64,000 nucleotides of DNA from Streptococcus urinalis 2285-97 (GTDB lineage: Bacteria > Bacillota > Bacilli > Lactobacillales > Streptococcaceae), in the NCBI RefSeq assembly GCF_000188055.2, contig NZ_AEUZ02000001.1:288501-352500 (forward strand). The letters are read 5' to 3'. The position numbers and the translations under genes were made by a program. The notes under the pieces were generated by a model. It saw only the letters and a list, made by a program, of their open reading frames with translations. It did not search any database and had not been told where the DNA came from. Below are positions 37,846 through 47,772 of the stretch, piece by piece; position 1 is the stretch's first letter, and each line of letters begins with the position of its first letter.

Positions 37846-38349
37846 ATGCGAAAATACACTGAAGATAAAGAATTTATGGACCTTGTTGGCCAACTTATTG
37901 AACATCCAAGATTTCAAAAGTTAGGTGGCATTGTTCAACATCACCATTCCACACGTTTAGAACATTCAATCAATGTTGCTTATACAAGCTATCGTATGGC
38001 TAAAAAATTTGGCTGGGATGCTGAAAGTACAGCTCGTGGTGGCTTATTACATGATTTCTTTTATTATGATTGGCGCGTTACAAAATTTAATAAAAGCCAT
38101 GCTTGGGTTCACCCGAGAATTGCAGTAAGAAATGCTAGAAAATTAACTCATTTAAATAAACGTGAAGAAGATATTATCTTAAAACATATGTGGGGAGCGA
38201 CTGTTGCCTTTCCTCGCTATCGTGAAAGCTATATTGTTACAATGGTTGATAAATATTGGGCTGTTAAAGAGGCTTCAACGCCACTACGTCAGAAATGGAC
38301 TAATCGTCGTTTTTTCAAACGTAAAACACTAAACAGTCATCATCGTTAA
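37846..38349 (+). CDS. HD-domain phosphohydrolase
   Basis: 167 residues. The HD motif set is visible: HHHSTRLEHSINVAY, then GGLLHDFFYYD, then KHMWGATVAFPRYRE. The rest is basic. Metal-dependent phosphohydrolase of unknown substrate. The promoter is another extended -10, TGTTATAAT at 37818-37826, but here GAGGTG gives a normal leader. Confidence 0.85.
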   Translation: MRKYTEDKEFMDLVGQLIEHPRFQKLGGIVQHHHSTRLEHSINVAYTSYRMAKKFGWDAESTARGGLLHDFFYYDWRVTKFNKSHAWVHPRIAVRNARKLTHLNKREEDIILKHMWGATVAFPRYRESYIVTMVDKYWAVKEASTPLRQKWTNRRFFKRKTLNSHHR

Positions 38350-38367
38350 TGAAAAAGAGGAGAACAA

Positions 38368-39057
38368 ATGGAAGAGAATATTATTTACACACAAACGGAT
38401 GGTAAATTAAATCAGTTTTTTGCAAAAATCTATGGTTTGGTCGGAATGGGAATAGGCTTATCAGCCTTTGTTTCCTTCTTAATGCTATATGTCTTTACAG
38501 ATAATATGTTAGCAATCTTGACTAACTATTCTTGGGTTTATTATGCAGCAGTCTTTTTAGAATTTATTTTAGTTGTGTCAGCGAGTGCTACCGCACGGAA
38601 AAACACACCAGCTGCATTACCAATCTTCTTGATTTATTCAGCTTTAAATGGCTTTACCTTGAGTTTTATCATGGTTGCTTATACTAAGAGTACGGTTTTC
38701 CAGGCTTTTGTGTCTTCGGCTATTGTCTTTTTTGCTATGGCTTTTATTGGCTCTAGAGTCAAAAAAGATTTGTCAGGTATGCGTAAGGCATTATTTGCTG
38801 GATTAATTGGGATTATCGTTGCCAGTCTCATTAACATTTTTATTGGGAACAGTGGTTTAGATTATCTCATTAGTATTATCTCAGTACTTATTTTTTCTGG
38901 ATTAATTGCTTATGATAACCAAATGATTAAGCGTGTTTATGAAGGAACAGGTGGAAGACCTGGTGATGGTTGGGCTATCTCAATGGCCTTAAGTTTGTAT
39001 TTAGACTTTATCAATATTTTCATTAGTATTTTAAGAATTTTTGGTAGAAATGACTAA
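38368..39057 (+). CDS. BAX inhibitor-1/YbhL-family membrane protein
   Basis: 229 residues with seven hydrophobic helices. The C-terminal [13 protein letters not shown] and [18 protein letters not shown] are typical, with conserved Asp residues of the calcium-leak site. GAGGAG precedes ATG. A terminator follows. Role in bacteria is unsettled; calcium or pH-linked leak is known for the family. Confidence 0.9.
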   Translation: MEENIIYTQTDGKLNQFFAKIYGLVGMGIGLSAFVSFLMLYVFTDNMLAILTNYSWVYYAAVFLEFILVVSASATARKNTPAALPIFLIYSALNGFTLSFIMVAYTKSTVFQAFVSSAIVFFAMAFIGSRVKKDLSGMRKALFAGLIGIIVASLINIFIGNSGLDYLISIISVLIFSGLIAYDNQMIKRVYEGTGGRPGDGWAISMALSLYLDFINIFISILRIFGRND

Positions 39058-39086
39058 AAACAGAGATTATTTTCTCTGTTTTTTTA
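39056..39086 (+). terminator. Terminator after the BI-1 family gene
   Basis: AACAGAGA and TCTCTGTT pair around a 6-base loop, followed by a T7 run. Confidence 0.85.
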
Positions 39087-39169
39087 TTGGATAATCATTT
39101 AGTAAAATGATCATTTTTTGATATAATAAGACAAAATGAAATAATTTCAAATGTAAAATAGGTATAGAA

Positions 39170-39748
39170 ATGAAAAAATACAAAAACCTTACTATTTTAT
39201 TGATCGGTCTGATGCTTATTATCTTTAGTTTTTTTATACTAAATAATAAGTTGACAAAACATAAAGATAAAACAGTAACATCAAATTCTGTTAGTTCAAG
39301 CTATTCAAATAAAGAAAGCGTTCGACAAGAACTTATAGATGCCACTTTAAAAAAATCAGATGGCACAGAGTTACACTTACAGGAATTTAATGATAAACCT
39401 ATTTTTATTGTTGAATGGGCAAGCTGGTGTCCACATTGTCAAAAAGAATTGCCCGTTATTGAAAACTTATATCAAAAATATAAAGATAAGATTCACTTTG
39501 TAATGGTTAATGCTACGGATGGTCAAAAAGAGACCAGTGCGTCAGCTAAATTATATATAGAGACGAAAAAATTCACTTTTCCCTATTATCTAGACGAAAA
39601 ACTATCTTTTGCCAAACAAATGAATATTACAGAAGTTCCAACCATGCTATTCTCAACAAAAAGTGGTCAAGTCCTAAAAACGGTAAAAGAAGAAATCAGT
39701 CAAACAGATCTAGAAAAGGAATTGCTTTCACTGATATCACATCAATAA
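39170..39748 (+). CDS. Membrane-anchored thioredoxin-like (TlpA/ResA-type) protein
   Basis: 192 residues. One N-terminal membrane helix (residues 7-26) anchors an external thioredoxin domain. The active site is WASWCPHCQKELP, a CPHC pair, and a cis-Pro loop is seen in NITEVPTMLFS. It should reduce or oxidise protein thiols outside the membrane. It stands alone, with no adjacent CcdA or methionine sulfoxide reductase, its partners in some streptococci. Confidence 0.88.
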   Translation: MKKYKNLTILLIGLMLIIFSFFILNNKLTKHKDKTVTSNSVSSSYSNKESVRQELIDATLKKSDGTELHLQEFNDKPIFIVEWASWCPHCQKELPVIENLYQKYKDKIHFVMVNATDGQKETSASAKLYIETKKFTFPYYLDEKLSFAKQMNITEVPTMLFSTKSGQVLKTVKEEISQTDLEKELLSLISHQ

Positions 39749-39772
39749 AACAGGTTATCAACCTGTTTTTTT
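39747..39772 (+). terminator. Terminator after the thioredoxin-like gene
   Basis: AACAGGTT, an ATC loop and AACCTGTT, followed by T5 or more. Confidence 0.85.
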
Positions 39773-39843
39773 AGTTGAATTGAACGGAAATGACCAACTT
39801 ATGTTATAATATTTGAAATAATCAGAATATTTAGGAGATCACA

Positions 39844-41082
39844 ATGAAAATTCCCTTTACAGACTTAGAAACCATTGAAAGTATTATTACAGATGTTCCA
39901 ACACCTTTTCATTTATATGATGAAAAGGGGATTAGAAATAAAGCGAGGGCTTTAAACAAGGCTTTTTCTTGGAATAAAGGATTCAAAGAATACTTTGCCG
40001 TTAAAGCAACCCCAACACCAGCTATTCTGAATATCTTAAAAGAAGAAAATTGTGGTCTTGATTGTGCGACTCAAACAGAATTAATCATGAGTCATAGGCT
40101 CGGATTTAAAGATGTCATGTTTTCTTCAAATAATACACCAGCTAAAGAGTATGCCTATGCTAAAGAAATTGGTGCTACTATAAATTTGGATGCTTATGAA
40201 ATGATTTCATTTGTGGAAGAAATGGTGGGATTACCTGAAACTGTGTCATTACGATACAATCCAGGTGGTGTATTTGCTCTTGGGACAGATATCATGGATA
40301 ATCCAGAAGAATCAAAATTTGGTATGACACATCAGCAAATCCTTAAGGGGTTTGAAAAATTAGCCAAAAAAGGTGTTCAGCATTTTGGTTTGCATTCATT
40401 TTTAGCTTCAAACACTGTTACCAATGATTACTATCCAGAACTAGCAAAACAACTCTTTCAATTGGCTGTAGAGATTAAAGAAAAAACGGGTGTGAGATTA
40501 GATTTTATCAATTTATCTGGAGGTGTTGGAGTCAACTATAAACCAGATGAAGAAGCTAATGATATTGCTAAGATAGGAAAAGGTGTCCAAAAAGTCTTTC
40601 AGGATATTTTAGAACCAAATGGTTTAGGTGATGTTAGCATTTTTACAGAATTGGGTCGATTTATGTTAGCACCACATGGTGCTTTAATTACAAAAGTTGT
40701 TCATCGTAAAGAAACTTATAGACATTATGTTGGTGTCGATGCATCAGCTGTCAATTTATTGAGACCAGCTATGTATGGGTCTTACCATCATATCACCAAT
40801 TTAACAAACTCAAATGGAAAACTTGAGAAAGTCGATGTAGTGGGTTCACTCTGTGAGAATAATGATAAATTTGCTAAAGAAAGATCACTAGAAGAAGCTA
40901 GGGTTGGAGATATCCTCTATATACACGATACTGGTGCACATGGTTTCTCAATGGGGTATCAGTATAACGGAAGACTACGTTCAGCTGAAGTTCTTCTACA
41001 AGAAAATGGGAAGTATAGGCTTATTAGAAGGGCTGAAAAACCAGAAGATTATTTTGCAACAATTGAAGGATTTGAATTTTAG
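39844..41082 (+). CDS. PLP-dependent decarboxylase, diaminopimelate decarboxylase-like
   Basis: 412 residues. It is a fold-III (alanine racemase-like barrel) decarboxylase. The PLP lysine is K54 in YFAVKATPT. The substrate-binding Cys lies in VGSLCENND, and the C-terminal GAHGFSMGYQYNGRLR is conserved. It resembles LysA (meso-diaminopimelate to lysine); the chain lacks features that would clearly mark an ornithine or carboxynorspermidine enzyme. No other lysine genes are nearby. GGAGAT precedes ATG. Confidence 0.82.
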   Translation: MKIPFTDLETIESIITDVPTPFHLYDEKGIRNKARALNKAFSWNKGFKEYFAVKATPTPAILNILKEENCGLDCATQTELIMSHRLGFKDVMFSSNNTPAKEYAYAKEIGATINLDAYEMISFVEEMVGLPETVSLRYNPGGVFALGTDIMDNPEESKFGMTHQQILKGFEKLAKKGVQHFGLHSFLASNTVTNDYYPELAKQLFQLAVEIKEKTGVRLDFINLSGGVGVNYKPDEEANDIAKIGKGVQKVFQDILEPNGLGDVSIFTELGRFMLAPHGALITKVVHRKETYRHYVGVDASAVNLLRPAMYGSYHHITNLTNSNGKLEKVDVVGSLCENNDKFAKERSLEEARVGDILYIHDTGAHGFSMGYQYNGRLRSAEVLLQENGKYRLIRRAEKPEDYFATIEGFEF

Positions 41083-41181
41083 ACCTGATGCTATCTGTTT
41101 TTTAACTGAGACATTCATTTGTAAACCACTTTCATTTCTGCTATAATAGGGAATGTAAAAAAAGAGGAGAAATATATAATT

Positions 41182-41424
41182 ATGTCTACTGCAATCTGGA
41201 TTTTAATAGTAATTATCGCATTAGGATTAGGTGTTTTAGGGGGTATTTTTATTGCCCGTAAACAAATTGAAAAAGAAATTGGTGAACATCCACGTTTAAC
41301 ACCTGATGCTATTCGTGAAATGATGGGACAAATGGGTCAAAAGCCTAATGAAGCTAAAGTACAACAAACTTATCGCAATATTGTTCGTCATTCTAAGGCT
41401 GCAGCAGCAAAAAAGAAAAAATAA
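41182..41424 (+). CDS. YneF-family (UPF0154) small membrane protein
   Basis: 80 residues with a single N-terminal membrane helix (3-24), then a conserved soluble part ([20 protein letters not shown]) and a basic end. Function unknown. It is widely present in Firmicutes. GAGGAG precedes the ATG. Confidence 0.9.
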   Translation: MSTAIWILIVIIALGLGVLGGIFIARKQIEKEIGEHPRLTPDAIREMMGQMGQKPNEAKVQQTYRNIVRHSKAAAAKKKK

Positions 41425-41526
41425 GTTCTAATAAATAAGTATTTTAATACCTATTTTAGTTTATGGACTTTAAGGTCAGTTATAGCAACAAAAAGCTATT
41501 TGCCAACTGTTCACAATTTAAGGCAA

Positions 41527-41556
41527 AACTCGGTTGGCTATCCAACTGAGTTTTTT
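41527..41556 (+). terminator. Terminator before murI
   Basis: AACTCgGTTGG, a CTAT loop and CCAACtGAGTT lead into a T6 run. Confidence 0.8.
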
Positions 41557-41581
41557 CTAATCAAGGGAGTTATAATCAATA

Positions 41582-42373
41582 ATGGATAATAGACCAATTG
41601 GTTTTTTAGATTCTGGCGTCGGTGGACTAACAGTTGTGAAAGAGTTAATTCGACAGTTACCTCATGAAGAGATTGTATATGTTGGTGACTCTGCTAGAGC
41701 CCCATATGGACCAAGACCAGCTGAACAAATTAGAGAATTTACATGGGACTTGGTAAACTTCTTATTAACAAAAAATGTCAAAATGATTGTTTTTGCTTGT
41801 AATACGGCAACTGCAGTCGCTTGGGAAGAAATCAAAGAAAAATTAGATATCCCTGTTTTAGGAGTTATTTTACCAGGTTCTAGCGCAGCTATTCAAGCAA
41901 GTAAAAATAAAAAGATAGGTGTTATTGGAACGCCAATGACAATCAAGTCAGATATTTACAGAGAAAAGATTCAGTTGTTGGATCCAAACTGTTATGTGAC
42001 TAGTCTAGCTTGTCCTAAGTTTGTTCCAATTGTTGAGTCAAATGAAATGACAACCAGTGTCGCCAAAAAGGTAGTTTATGAAAGTCTAGCACCCTTAGTT
42101 GGTAAAATTGATACCTTAGTATTGGGTTGTACACATTACCCCCATTTAAAACCAATCATACAAAATGTTATGGGAAATTCTGTGCAATTAATAGATAGTG
42201 GAGCAGAATGTATTCGTGATGTCTCTGTTTTGCTTAATTACTTTCAAATCAATCACAACAGGAGTGATGGTCATAAACATCAATTTTTCACAACTGCTAG
42301 TGCCGAAAGCTTTCGTGAGATTGCAGAATATTGGTTAGGTATTGCTATAGATGTGGAGCATGTAAAATTATGA
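41582..42373 (+). CDS. murI: Glutamate racemase MurI
   Basis: 263 residues. It makes D-glutamate for peptidoglycan. The two catalytic Cys are seen in VFACNTATA and LGCTHYPH, and the N-terminal [12 protein letters not shown] is typical. It is first gene of a nine-gene run to yidD in which neighbours overlap. The next gene starts inside its stop (ATGA). Confidence 0.95.
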   Translation: MDNRPIGFLDSGVGGLTVVKELIRQLPHEEIVYVGDSARAPYGPRPAEQIREFTWDLVNFLLTKNVKMIVFACNTATAVAWEEIKEKLDIPVLGVILPGSSAAIQASKNKKIGVIGTPMTIKSDIYREKIQLLDPNCYVTSLACPKFVPIVESNEMTTSVAKKVVYESLAPLVGKIDTLVLGCTHYPHLKPIIQNVMGNSVQLIDSGAECIRDVSVLLNYFQINHNRSDGHKHQFFTTASAESFREIAEYWLGIAIDVEHVKL

Positions 42374-43341
42374 GTGAAACAATTTTTGAATATAAGAATG
42401 AAAATAGTTGGTATCTTGTCAAATGGGATCAAAAACCTTCGGTATCTTCATTTGAGCCTCTTAGTCAGGCATTTATGCAAGCTGAAAATTGTCTTAGACA
42501 ACTTGTTCCTGATAATAAAGGGAACTACCAGTTATTTGTCTCAAAAGAAGGTACGATTCAAGCCTTTATAGGTTTTATGCTTGATATCCTGAATAAAAAG
42601 TTAGATACTAATTTTAGCATGCTACAGCAAAAAGGTAGTCTTTTGCTTCTTGAAAATGAGACCATTAAACAAATTATTTTACCCAAAGAAGGTCTTAACC
42701 TATATGAGTTCTTTTCTCAAGAATTAACAGAGTTTGGAGATACAATCCTGATTGCTACTCGTAACGAAGGAAAGACGATTGAATTCAGAGAATTCTTTAA
42801 AACATTAGGACTAAAAGTAGAAAATTTGAATGATTATCCAGATTTACCTGAAGTTGAAGAAACTGGAATGACATTCGAAGAGAACGCTCGTTTAAAAGCT
42901 GAAACCATCTCAGATTTAACACAAAAAATGGTTTTAGCAGATGATTCAGGATTGAAGGTTGATGCACTTGGTGGATTGCCAGGTGTTTGGTCTGCACGCT
43001 TTTCAGCACCCAATCCGACAGACGAAAAAAATAACGCCAAGTTATTACATGAACTAGCTATGGTTTTTGAAAAAGAAAATCGTTCAGCACAGTTTCATTC
43101 AACTTTAGTTGTAGCCGCTCCTGGTAAGGAAAGTCTAGTTGTTGAGGCAGATTGGCCAGGTTATATTGCAACTGAAGCTAGAGGTGATTTTGGATTTGGT
43201 TACGATCCTTTATTTATTGTTGGCGAAACAGAAAAGCATGCTGCAGAATTAAGTCCAGAAGAGAAAAATAAAATTTCTCATCGTGGTTTAGCGATTCAAA
43301 AGTTATTGGAGGAATTTCCAGAATGGCAGAAAAATGCATAA
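42370..43341 (+). CDS. rdgB: Non-canonical purine NTP pyrophosphatase RdgB/Ham1 with N-terminal extension
   Basis: 323 residues from ATG at 42370, chosen because it overlaps the murI stop; a longer frame lies inside murI. About 125 N-terminal residues form a streptococcal-specific extension of unknown role. The Ham1 domain follows: [39 protein letters not shown] and [11 protein letters not shown]. It removes ITP, XTP and similar nucleotides. Usual Ham1 proteins are about 200 residues. Confidence 0.93.
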   Translation: MSETIFEYKNENSWYLVKWDQKPSVSSFEPLSQAFMQAENCLRQLVPDNKGNYQLFVSKEGTIQAFIGFMLDILNKKLDTNFSMLQQKGSLLLLENETIKQIILPKEGLNLYEFFSQELTEFGDTILIATRNEGKTIEFREFFKTLGLKVENLNDYPDLPEVEETGMTFEENARLKAETISDLTQKMVLADDSGLKVDALGGLPGVWSARFSAPNPTDEKNNAKLLHELAMVFEKENRSAQFHSTLVVAAPGKESLVVEADWPGYIATEARGDFGFGYDPLFIVGETEKHAAELSPEEKNKISHRGLAIQKLLEEFPEWQKNA

Positions 43342-43844
43342 TTGTAATGAGCGATTCTCATGGAGACTGTGAGATTGTCGAAGAAATCAAACAGAAATAT
43401 CTTGGGAAAGTAGATGCTATCTATCATAATGGCGATTCAGAGTTAGCAAGTGATGATCCTATTTGGGAAGGCATTCATGTTGTCTCTGGAAATTGTGACT
43501 TTGATAATGGCTACCCTAATGATTTGATAACACATTGGCATGATTTAACAATTGCTCAAACTCATGGACATCTCTACAATATTAACTTTACTTGGGATAA
43601 ATTAGATTGGTTTGCTCAAGAGCATGAAGCTGACATTTGTTTATATGGGCATCTTCATAGACCTGCAGTCTGGCAAATGGGAAATACCATTTTTCTCAAT
43701 CCTGGAAGTGTTTCTCAGCCTCGAGGAGACATTAATGAGAAGCTCTATGCTAAGGTTGAACTTGACAATTCAACAATAAAAGTGACATTTTTGAATCGTC
43801 AACACCAAGAATACTCTGGATTAACAAAGGTTATTAGCCGATGA
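43323..43844 (+). CDS. YfcE/MJ0936-family metallophosphoesterase
   Basis: 173 residues. Metal-binding motifs in order are MSDSHGD, YHNGDSE, SGNCD, AQTHGH and YGHLHRP. It overlaps the end of rdgB by 19 bases and the next gene by 4. It is a phosphodiesterase; the natural substrate is not known. Confidence 0.92.
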   Translation: MAEKCIIVMSDSHGDCEIVEEIKQKYLGKVDAIYHNGDSELASDDPIWEGIHVVSGNCDFDNGYPNDLITHWHDLTIAQTHGHLYNINFTWDKLDWFAQEHEADICLYGHLHRPAVWQMGNTIFLNPGSVSQPRGDINEKLYAKVELDNSTIKVTFLNRQHQEYSGLTKVISR

Positions 43845-44302
43845 TAGCAAAAGAATTTGAAGATTTTTTATTAAATCATTTAGAATCTTATCTCATTCCA
43901 GCTGATGAATTAGCTATTTTTATCAATACACATCATGCTGATCATGTAATGCTGGTTTTAGCCAATAATGGGACTTCAAGAGTTCCTGTTATTACCAGAG
44001 ACAAGAAATATGTGGGAACGATTAGTATTTCAGATATTTTAGCTTACCAGATGAAAAAAGGTCTAACAGACTGGGAATTAGCGCAAATTGATATTGAAGA
44101 GATGGTTAATACCAAGATTGAAACAATCGATGAATTTGCAGATTTAACAGAAATAATGCATAAATTAGTAGATTTTCCATTTTTACCTGTCTTGAACAGT
44201 CAGTCTCAATTTATCGGAATCATCACTCGAAAATCAATTTTAAAAGCTGTTAATAGTTTATTACATGATTTTAAATCACAATATAACATTACACCAAAAT
44301 GA
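43841..44302 (+). CDS. cbpB: CBS-domain protein, CbpB-like
   Basis: 153 residues made of two CBS motifs (about 15-70 and 85-145), with RVPVITRDKKYVGTISISDIL and FPFLPVLNSQSQFIGIITRKSIL. Proteins at this position (CbpB) bind c-di-AMP and, in other Firmicutes, control (p)ppGpp synthesis. c-di-AMP binding here is inferred. Start overlaps the previous stop (ATGA). Confidence 0.85.
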   Translation: MIAKEFEDFLLNHLESYLIPADELAIFINTHHADHVMLVLANNGTSRVPVITRDKKYVGTISISDILAYQMKKGLTDWELAQIDIEEMVNTKIETIDEFADLTEIMHKLVDFPFLPVLNSQSQFIGIITRKSILKAVNSLLHDFKSQYNITPK

Positions 44303-45042
44303 AACAATACATCAAACCCTTTATTGATAGTAAAGATCTTTCAATAAATTCTCAAAAATCATATTATTATGACTTAAATCAATTTATAGAGGTTATTCAT
44401 AATCGACTAACGAAAGAAAGACTTGCCATTTATGAACAATCTATAAAAGACTTGACAATTTCTGCAAAAAAACGGAAGCAGTCAGCTGTCAATCAATTTT
44501 TATTATTTTTGTATGAGCATAATATTACTGAAACTTTTTTTAGGTTAAAATCCAAAGAGAAACTAACAAAATCTCCAATCAAAAATGAGCTCATCAATGA
44601 CCAGCTTTTTTTTAAGAATGTTAAAGAACAAAAGGGTCAATTAATTGCTTTGTTTATTTTAGAAGTTGGTTTATTGCCGAATGAAATTCAATTACTCAAG
44701 TGGGCTGATATCGATTTAGACTATCATATCATCAGTTTAAAAAACGAAAATCAGATGAGAATTATTGACTTTTCGCAATCTCTAGTTTCTTATATGACCG
44801 ACGTTTTAAATAGAGAAACCGTTTATCTTTTTGAAAAAAATCATCATTATTTTTCAAGACAGTGGCACTATAATCGTTTAAAGTCTTTTTTAAATGAGAT
44901 AGGATTACCTTATCTTAATGCGCAACTATTACGTGAACAGTATATTTTAAGACAAATAGATAAAGGAAAAACAATTGAAGAGGTCAGGGAATCTTTAGGT
45001 TTAAAGAGTCAAGTGACACTCGAAAAATATTTTAAACACTAA
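44299..45042 (+). CDS. XerD-like tyrosine recombinase family protein, catalytic residues degenerate
   Basis: 247 residues, an N-terminal SAM-like domain and a recombinase-like C-terminus. The usual first Arg (in a GLR-x-x-E context) is replaced in GLLPNEI, and the HxxR box appears as NAQLLREQ. The terminal Tyr is kept (TLEKYFKH). So it is unlikely to be a working recombinase; streptococci use XerS at dif. Its conserved place before scpA suggests a chromosome-linked role. It is coupled to both neighbours. Confidence 0.85.
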   Translation: MKQYIKPFIDSKDLSINSQKSYYYDLNQFIEVIHNRLTKERLAIYEQSIKDLTISAKKRKQSAVNQFLLFLYEHNITETFFRLKSKEKLTKSPIKNELINDQLFFKNVKEQKGQLIALFILEVGLLPNEIQLLKWADIDLDYHIISLKNENQMRIIDFSQSLVSYMTDVLNRETVYLFEKNHHYFSRQWHYNRLKSFLNEIGLPYLNAQLLREQYILRQIDKGKTIEEVRESLGLKSQVTLEKYFKH

Positions 45043-45749
45043 TGGATATAAAATTAAAAGATTTTGAAGGTCCACTGGATCTGTTATTGCATCTTGTTTC
45101 AAAATATCAAGTTGATATTTATGATGTTCCTATTGTTGAAGTTATTGAACAATATTTAGCTTATATTAATACCTTAACCGCTATGCGCCTTGAAGTGGCA
45201 GGTGAATACATGGTTATGGCTAGTCAGTTAATGCTCATTAAAAGTCGCAAATTACTTCCTATTATTGTTGAATCTGAAGTTGATGAAGATGATCCAGAAA
45301 TGGATTTATTAAATCAGATTGAGGAATATCGAAAATATAAACGCCTTAGTCAAGAATTAGCTGAACAACATGCACAAAGAGCAATGTATTTTTCAAAGCC
45401 CAAACAAGAAATAATCGTTGAAAATGCTACCTTAGTTAATGATAAAACGGTAATGGACTTATTTTTAGCATTTTCTAAAATCATGTCACAAAAGCAAGAA
45501 GAATTAAAAGCTAACCATACCGTCATTGAACAAGACGATTTTAAAATCGAAGATAAGATGATTTTTATCGAGGATCAATTGAAGACTAAAAGTGAAATCT
45601 CTTTAGACAATCTTTTTAGAGATTGTAAAAGTATCAATGAAGTCATCACACTTTTTTTAGCTACATTAGAATTGATAAAAATTCAAACCATTATTGTTAA
45701 TCAGGATCAACAATTTGGTGAAATTCGACTTAGAAAGGAAATCGCATGA
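45042..45749 (+). CDS. scpA: Segregation and condensation protein ScpA
   Basis: 235 residues, the kleisin of the SMC-ScpAB complex. The N-terminal [19 protein letters not shown] is diagnostic, and the C-terminal winged helix region follows a coiled linker. TAATG overlap with the previous gene and ATGA overlap with scpB show tight coupling. Confidence 0.95.
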   Translation: MDIKLKDFEGPLDLLLHLVSKYQVDIYDVPIVEVIEQYLAYINTLTAMRLEVAGEYMVMASQLMLIKSRKLLPIIVESEVDEDDPEMDLLNQIEEYRKYKRLSQELAEQHAQRAMYFSKPKQEIIVENATLVNDKTVMDLFLAFSKIMSQKQEELKANHTVIEQDDFKIEDKMIFIEDQLKTKSEISLDNLFRDCKSINEVITLFLATLELIKIQTIIVNQDQQFGEIRLRKEIA

Positions 45750-46339
45750 CCTATTTGGCACAGATTGAAGCATTGTTATTTGTTGCTGGGGAAGAAGGTC
45801 TAAAGATAAGAGACTTAGCTTCACTTTTAGATTTAACACCAAGTGCTTTACAACAACAATTGGAAAAATTGTCTGACAAGTACCAAAATGATTCTAGCTC
45901 TGCATTATTCTTAGTTGAAACAGCATCGACTTATAAAATCGTTACTAAAGACTCTTTTGCACCACTTCTTAAAGAATTTGCTAAAGCACCAATCAATCAA
46001 ACCTTGTCAAGGGCCAGTTTAGAAGTCCTTTCTATAATTGCTTATAAACAACCCATTACAAGAGTCGAAGTAGATGACATAAGAGGTGTTAATTCAAGTG
46101 GTGCTATTTCAAAATTATTAGCCTTTGAATTAATTAAAGAAAATGGCAAAAAAGAAGTTCCCGGTAGACCCAATTTGTACATCACGACTGATTATTTTTT
46201 GGATTATATGGGAATCAATCAACTAGATCAATTAGTAGATGCCTCTTCAATTGAATTAGTAGATGAGGAAACAAGCTTATTTGCTGAAGAATCTTCAGAC
46301 ATGAAAACAACTGTAGAAAAGGAAACATATGAGAATTAA
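45746..46339 (+). CDS. scpB: Segregation and condensation protein ScpB
   Basis: 197 residues, with tandem winged helix domains. [17 protein letters not shown] and [26 protein letters not shown] are typical. It dimerises and binds ScpA. Overlaps scpA by 4 and rluB by 11 bases. Confidence 0.95.
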   Translation: MTYLAQIEALLFVAGEEGLKIRDLASLLDLTPSALQQQLEKLSDKYQNDSSSALFLVETASTYKIVTKDSFAPLLKEFAKAPINQTLSRASLEVLSIIAYKQPITRVEVDDIRGVNSSGAISKLLAFELIKENGKKEVPGRPNLYITTDYFLDYMGINQLDQLVDASSIELVDEETSLFAEESSDMKTTVEKETYEN

Positions 46340-47051
46340 TAAATATTTAGCGCATGCTGGTATTGCTAGTAGACGTAAATCTGAAGAGTTAATTAAGCAA
46401 GGACTAGTCACTGTAAATGGTAAAGTTGTCAAAGAGCTAGCAACTTTAATCAAATCAGGTGATAAAGTAGAAGTAGAAGGTACTCCAGTCTATAATGAAG
46501 AGAAGGTTTATTATCTTCTTAATAAACCACGTGGTGTCATTTCAAGTGTATCTGATGATAAGGGTCGTAAAACTGTTACAGACCTTTTACCACAAGTTAA
46601 AGAGCGTATTTATCCTGTTGGTCGATTAGACTGGGATACGTCAGGTTTACTGATATTGACAAACGATGGTGATTTCACAGATAAAATGATTCATCCTCGT
46701 AATGAAATTGATAAAGTGTATTTGGCTCGTGTTAAAGGCATCGCTACAAAAGATAATTTACGTCCATTAACAAGAGGGCTTGTCATTGATGGTAAAAAAA
46801 CCAAACCTGCACGTTATAACATTCTAAAAGTTGACACGGAAAAAAATCGATCTGTAGTTGAGTTAACCATTCATGAGGGGCGCAATCACCAAGTCAAAAA
46901 AATGTTTGAATCAGTTGGCTTATTGGTTGATAAATTGTCAAGAACACAATTTGGAACACTTAATCTTTCAGGATTACAACCGGGTGAAAGCCGTCGGTTG
47001 ACAAAAAAAGAAATTAGTCAACTTCATAACTTAGCGGTTACAAAAAAATGA
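46329..47051 (+). CDS. rluB: 23S rRNA pseudouridine synthase RluB
   Basis: 240 residues. An N-terminal S4 domain ([22 protein letters not shown]) is followed by the RsuA/RluB/E/F catalytic motif [17 protein letters not shown] with catalytic Asp. Position after scpB is typical of Firmicutes rluB. Start lies inside scpB; the next gene overlaps the stop. Confidence 0.92.
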   Translation: MRINKYLAHAGIASRRKSEELIKQGLVTVNGKVVKELATLIKSGDKVEVEGTPVYNEEKVYYLLNKPRGVISSVSDDKGRKTVTDLLPQVKERIYPVGRLDWDTSGLLILTNDGDFTDKMIHPRNEIDKVYLARVKGIATKDNLRPLTRGLVIDGKKTKPARYNILKVDTEKNRSVVELTIHEGRNHQVKKMFESVGLLVDKLSRTQFGTLNLSGLQPGESRRLTKKEISQLHNLAVTKK

Positions 47052-47284
47052 TAAAACAGTTACTTATAGTACCAGTCAAAGCTTATCAAAAATGGATTTC
47101 ACCCCTATTTCCACCTTCATGTCGTTATCATCTAACTTGTTCCAATTATATGATAACTGCCATTGAAAAACATGGTATAAAGGGTGTATTAATGGGATTA
47201 GCCAGGATATTAAGATGTCATCCGTTTGCTAAAGGCGGTGAAGATCCAGTACCAGATTATTTTACCTTAAAAAAATCCAAATAA
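47048..47284 (+). CDS. yidD: YidD membrane protein insertion efficiency factor
   Basis: 78 residues with the family pattern [23 protein letters not shown] and [13 protein letters not shown]. It is thought to help YidC in membrane insertion. Last gene of the murI operon, then a terminator. Confidence 0.92.
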   Translation: MIKQLLIVPVKAYQKWISPLFPPSCRYHLTCSNYMITAIEKHGIKGVLMGLARILRCHPFAKGGEDPVPDYFTLKKSK

Positions 47285-47311
47285 AAAAAGAGATGTAATC
47301 TCTTTTTTTTT
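47284..47311. terminator. Bidirectional terminator after yidD
   Basis: AAAAAAGAGAT, a GTA loop and ATCTCTTTTTT. It is shared by yidD and the convergent DUF956 gene. Confidence 0.88.
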
Positions 47312-47681
47312 ATTGTCGTTTAAATAATTTTGCTATTCTATTTTGAATAACTTGAATCAAAGTTGGTAGCTTAATAACTTTGTCATTGCCTATATGCTCT
47401 CTGGTTATTTTTAATATTTTAGCAGAGTCTTTTGATGCAAATAGAAATTTTCCTTCTTTTGTGTAGACTTCAAAATGGCGGCTTATTTTTTTTCCAGAAA
47501 CGTTAGCTCCGATTTTATTTATGGAAGCCCAAGGAATCTGAATATAGTCATTGACATTTTTATCATTGTAAAACTCTAATGCTTTATCACCAATTAAAAA
47601 CTTTCCGACTGAGCTACCGATATTGAGATAGGAAACACCAGTTGTTTGAAATTCAACACTTTTATTTAAAGATTGTACCAT
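47310..47681 (-). CDS. DUF956 (ManO-like) protein linked to the mannose PTS
   Basis: 123 residues with no membrane segment. It starts MVQSLNKSVEFQTTGVSYLNIG and fits the DUF956 family, found downstream of mannose-PTS genes and sometimes called ManO. A regulatory role is proposed, not proven. It has its own promoter (TGATATAAT, minus strand, 47709-47717) beyond the man terminator, so it may be expressed apart from manLMN. Confidence 0.85.
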   Translation of the reverse strand: MVQSLNKSVEFQTTGVSYLNIGSSVGKFLIGDKALEFYNDKNVNDYIQIPWASINKIGANVSGKKISRHFEVYTKEGKFLFASKDSAKILKITREHIGNDKVIKLPTLIQVIQNRIAKLFKRQ

Positions 47682-47708
47682 CTACTGTAACTTTCTAACT
47701 TTTTTTCT

Positions 47709-47717
47709 ATTATATCA
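47709..47717 (-). promoter_or_regulatory. Extended -10 promoter of the DUF956 gene
   Basis: Minus-strand TGATATAAT, 28 bases before the ATG, with a purine-rich GTTAGAAAG between. Confidence 0.6.
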
Positions 47718-47737
47718 CAAATAAATTGAGATAAAAA

Positions 47738-47766
47738 CAAAAGCTGAGAAGTCTCAGCTTTTGTTT
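47738..47766 (-). terminator. Terminator of the mannose PTS operon
   Basis: AAAGCTGAGA and TCTCAGCTTT form a 10-bp hairpin; on the minus strand it leads into TTTTGTTTTT. Confidence 0.85.
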
Positions 47767-47772
47767 AGTATC

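Noticed and set aside
44299..45042. Phage or island integrase from the XerD-like gene
   Set aside because: It is embedded in a conserved operon, has degenerate catalytic residues, and there are no flanking direct repeats or tRNA.
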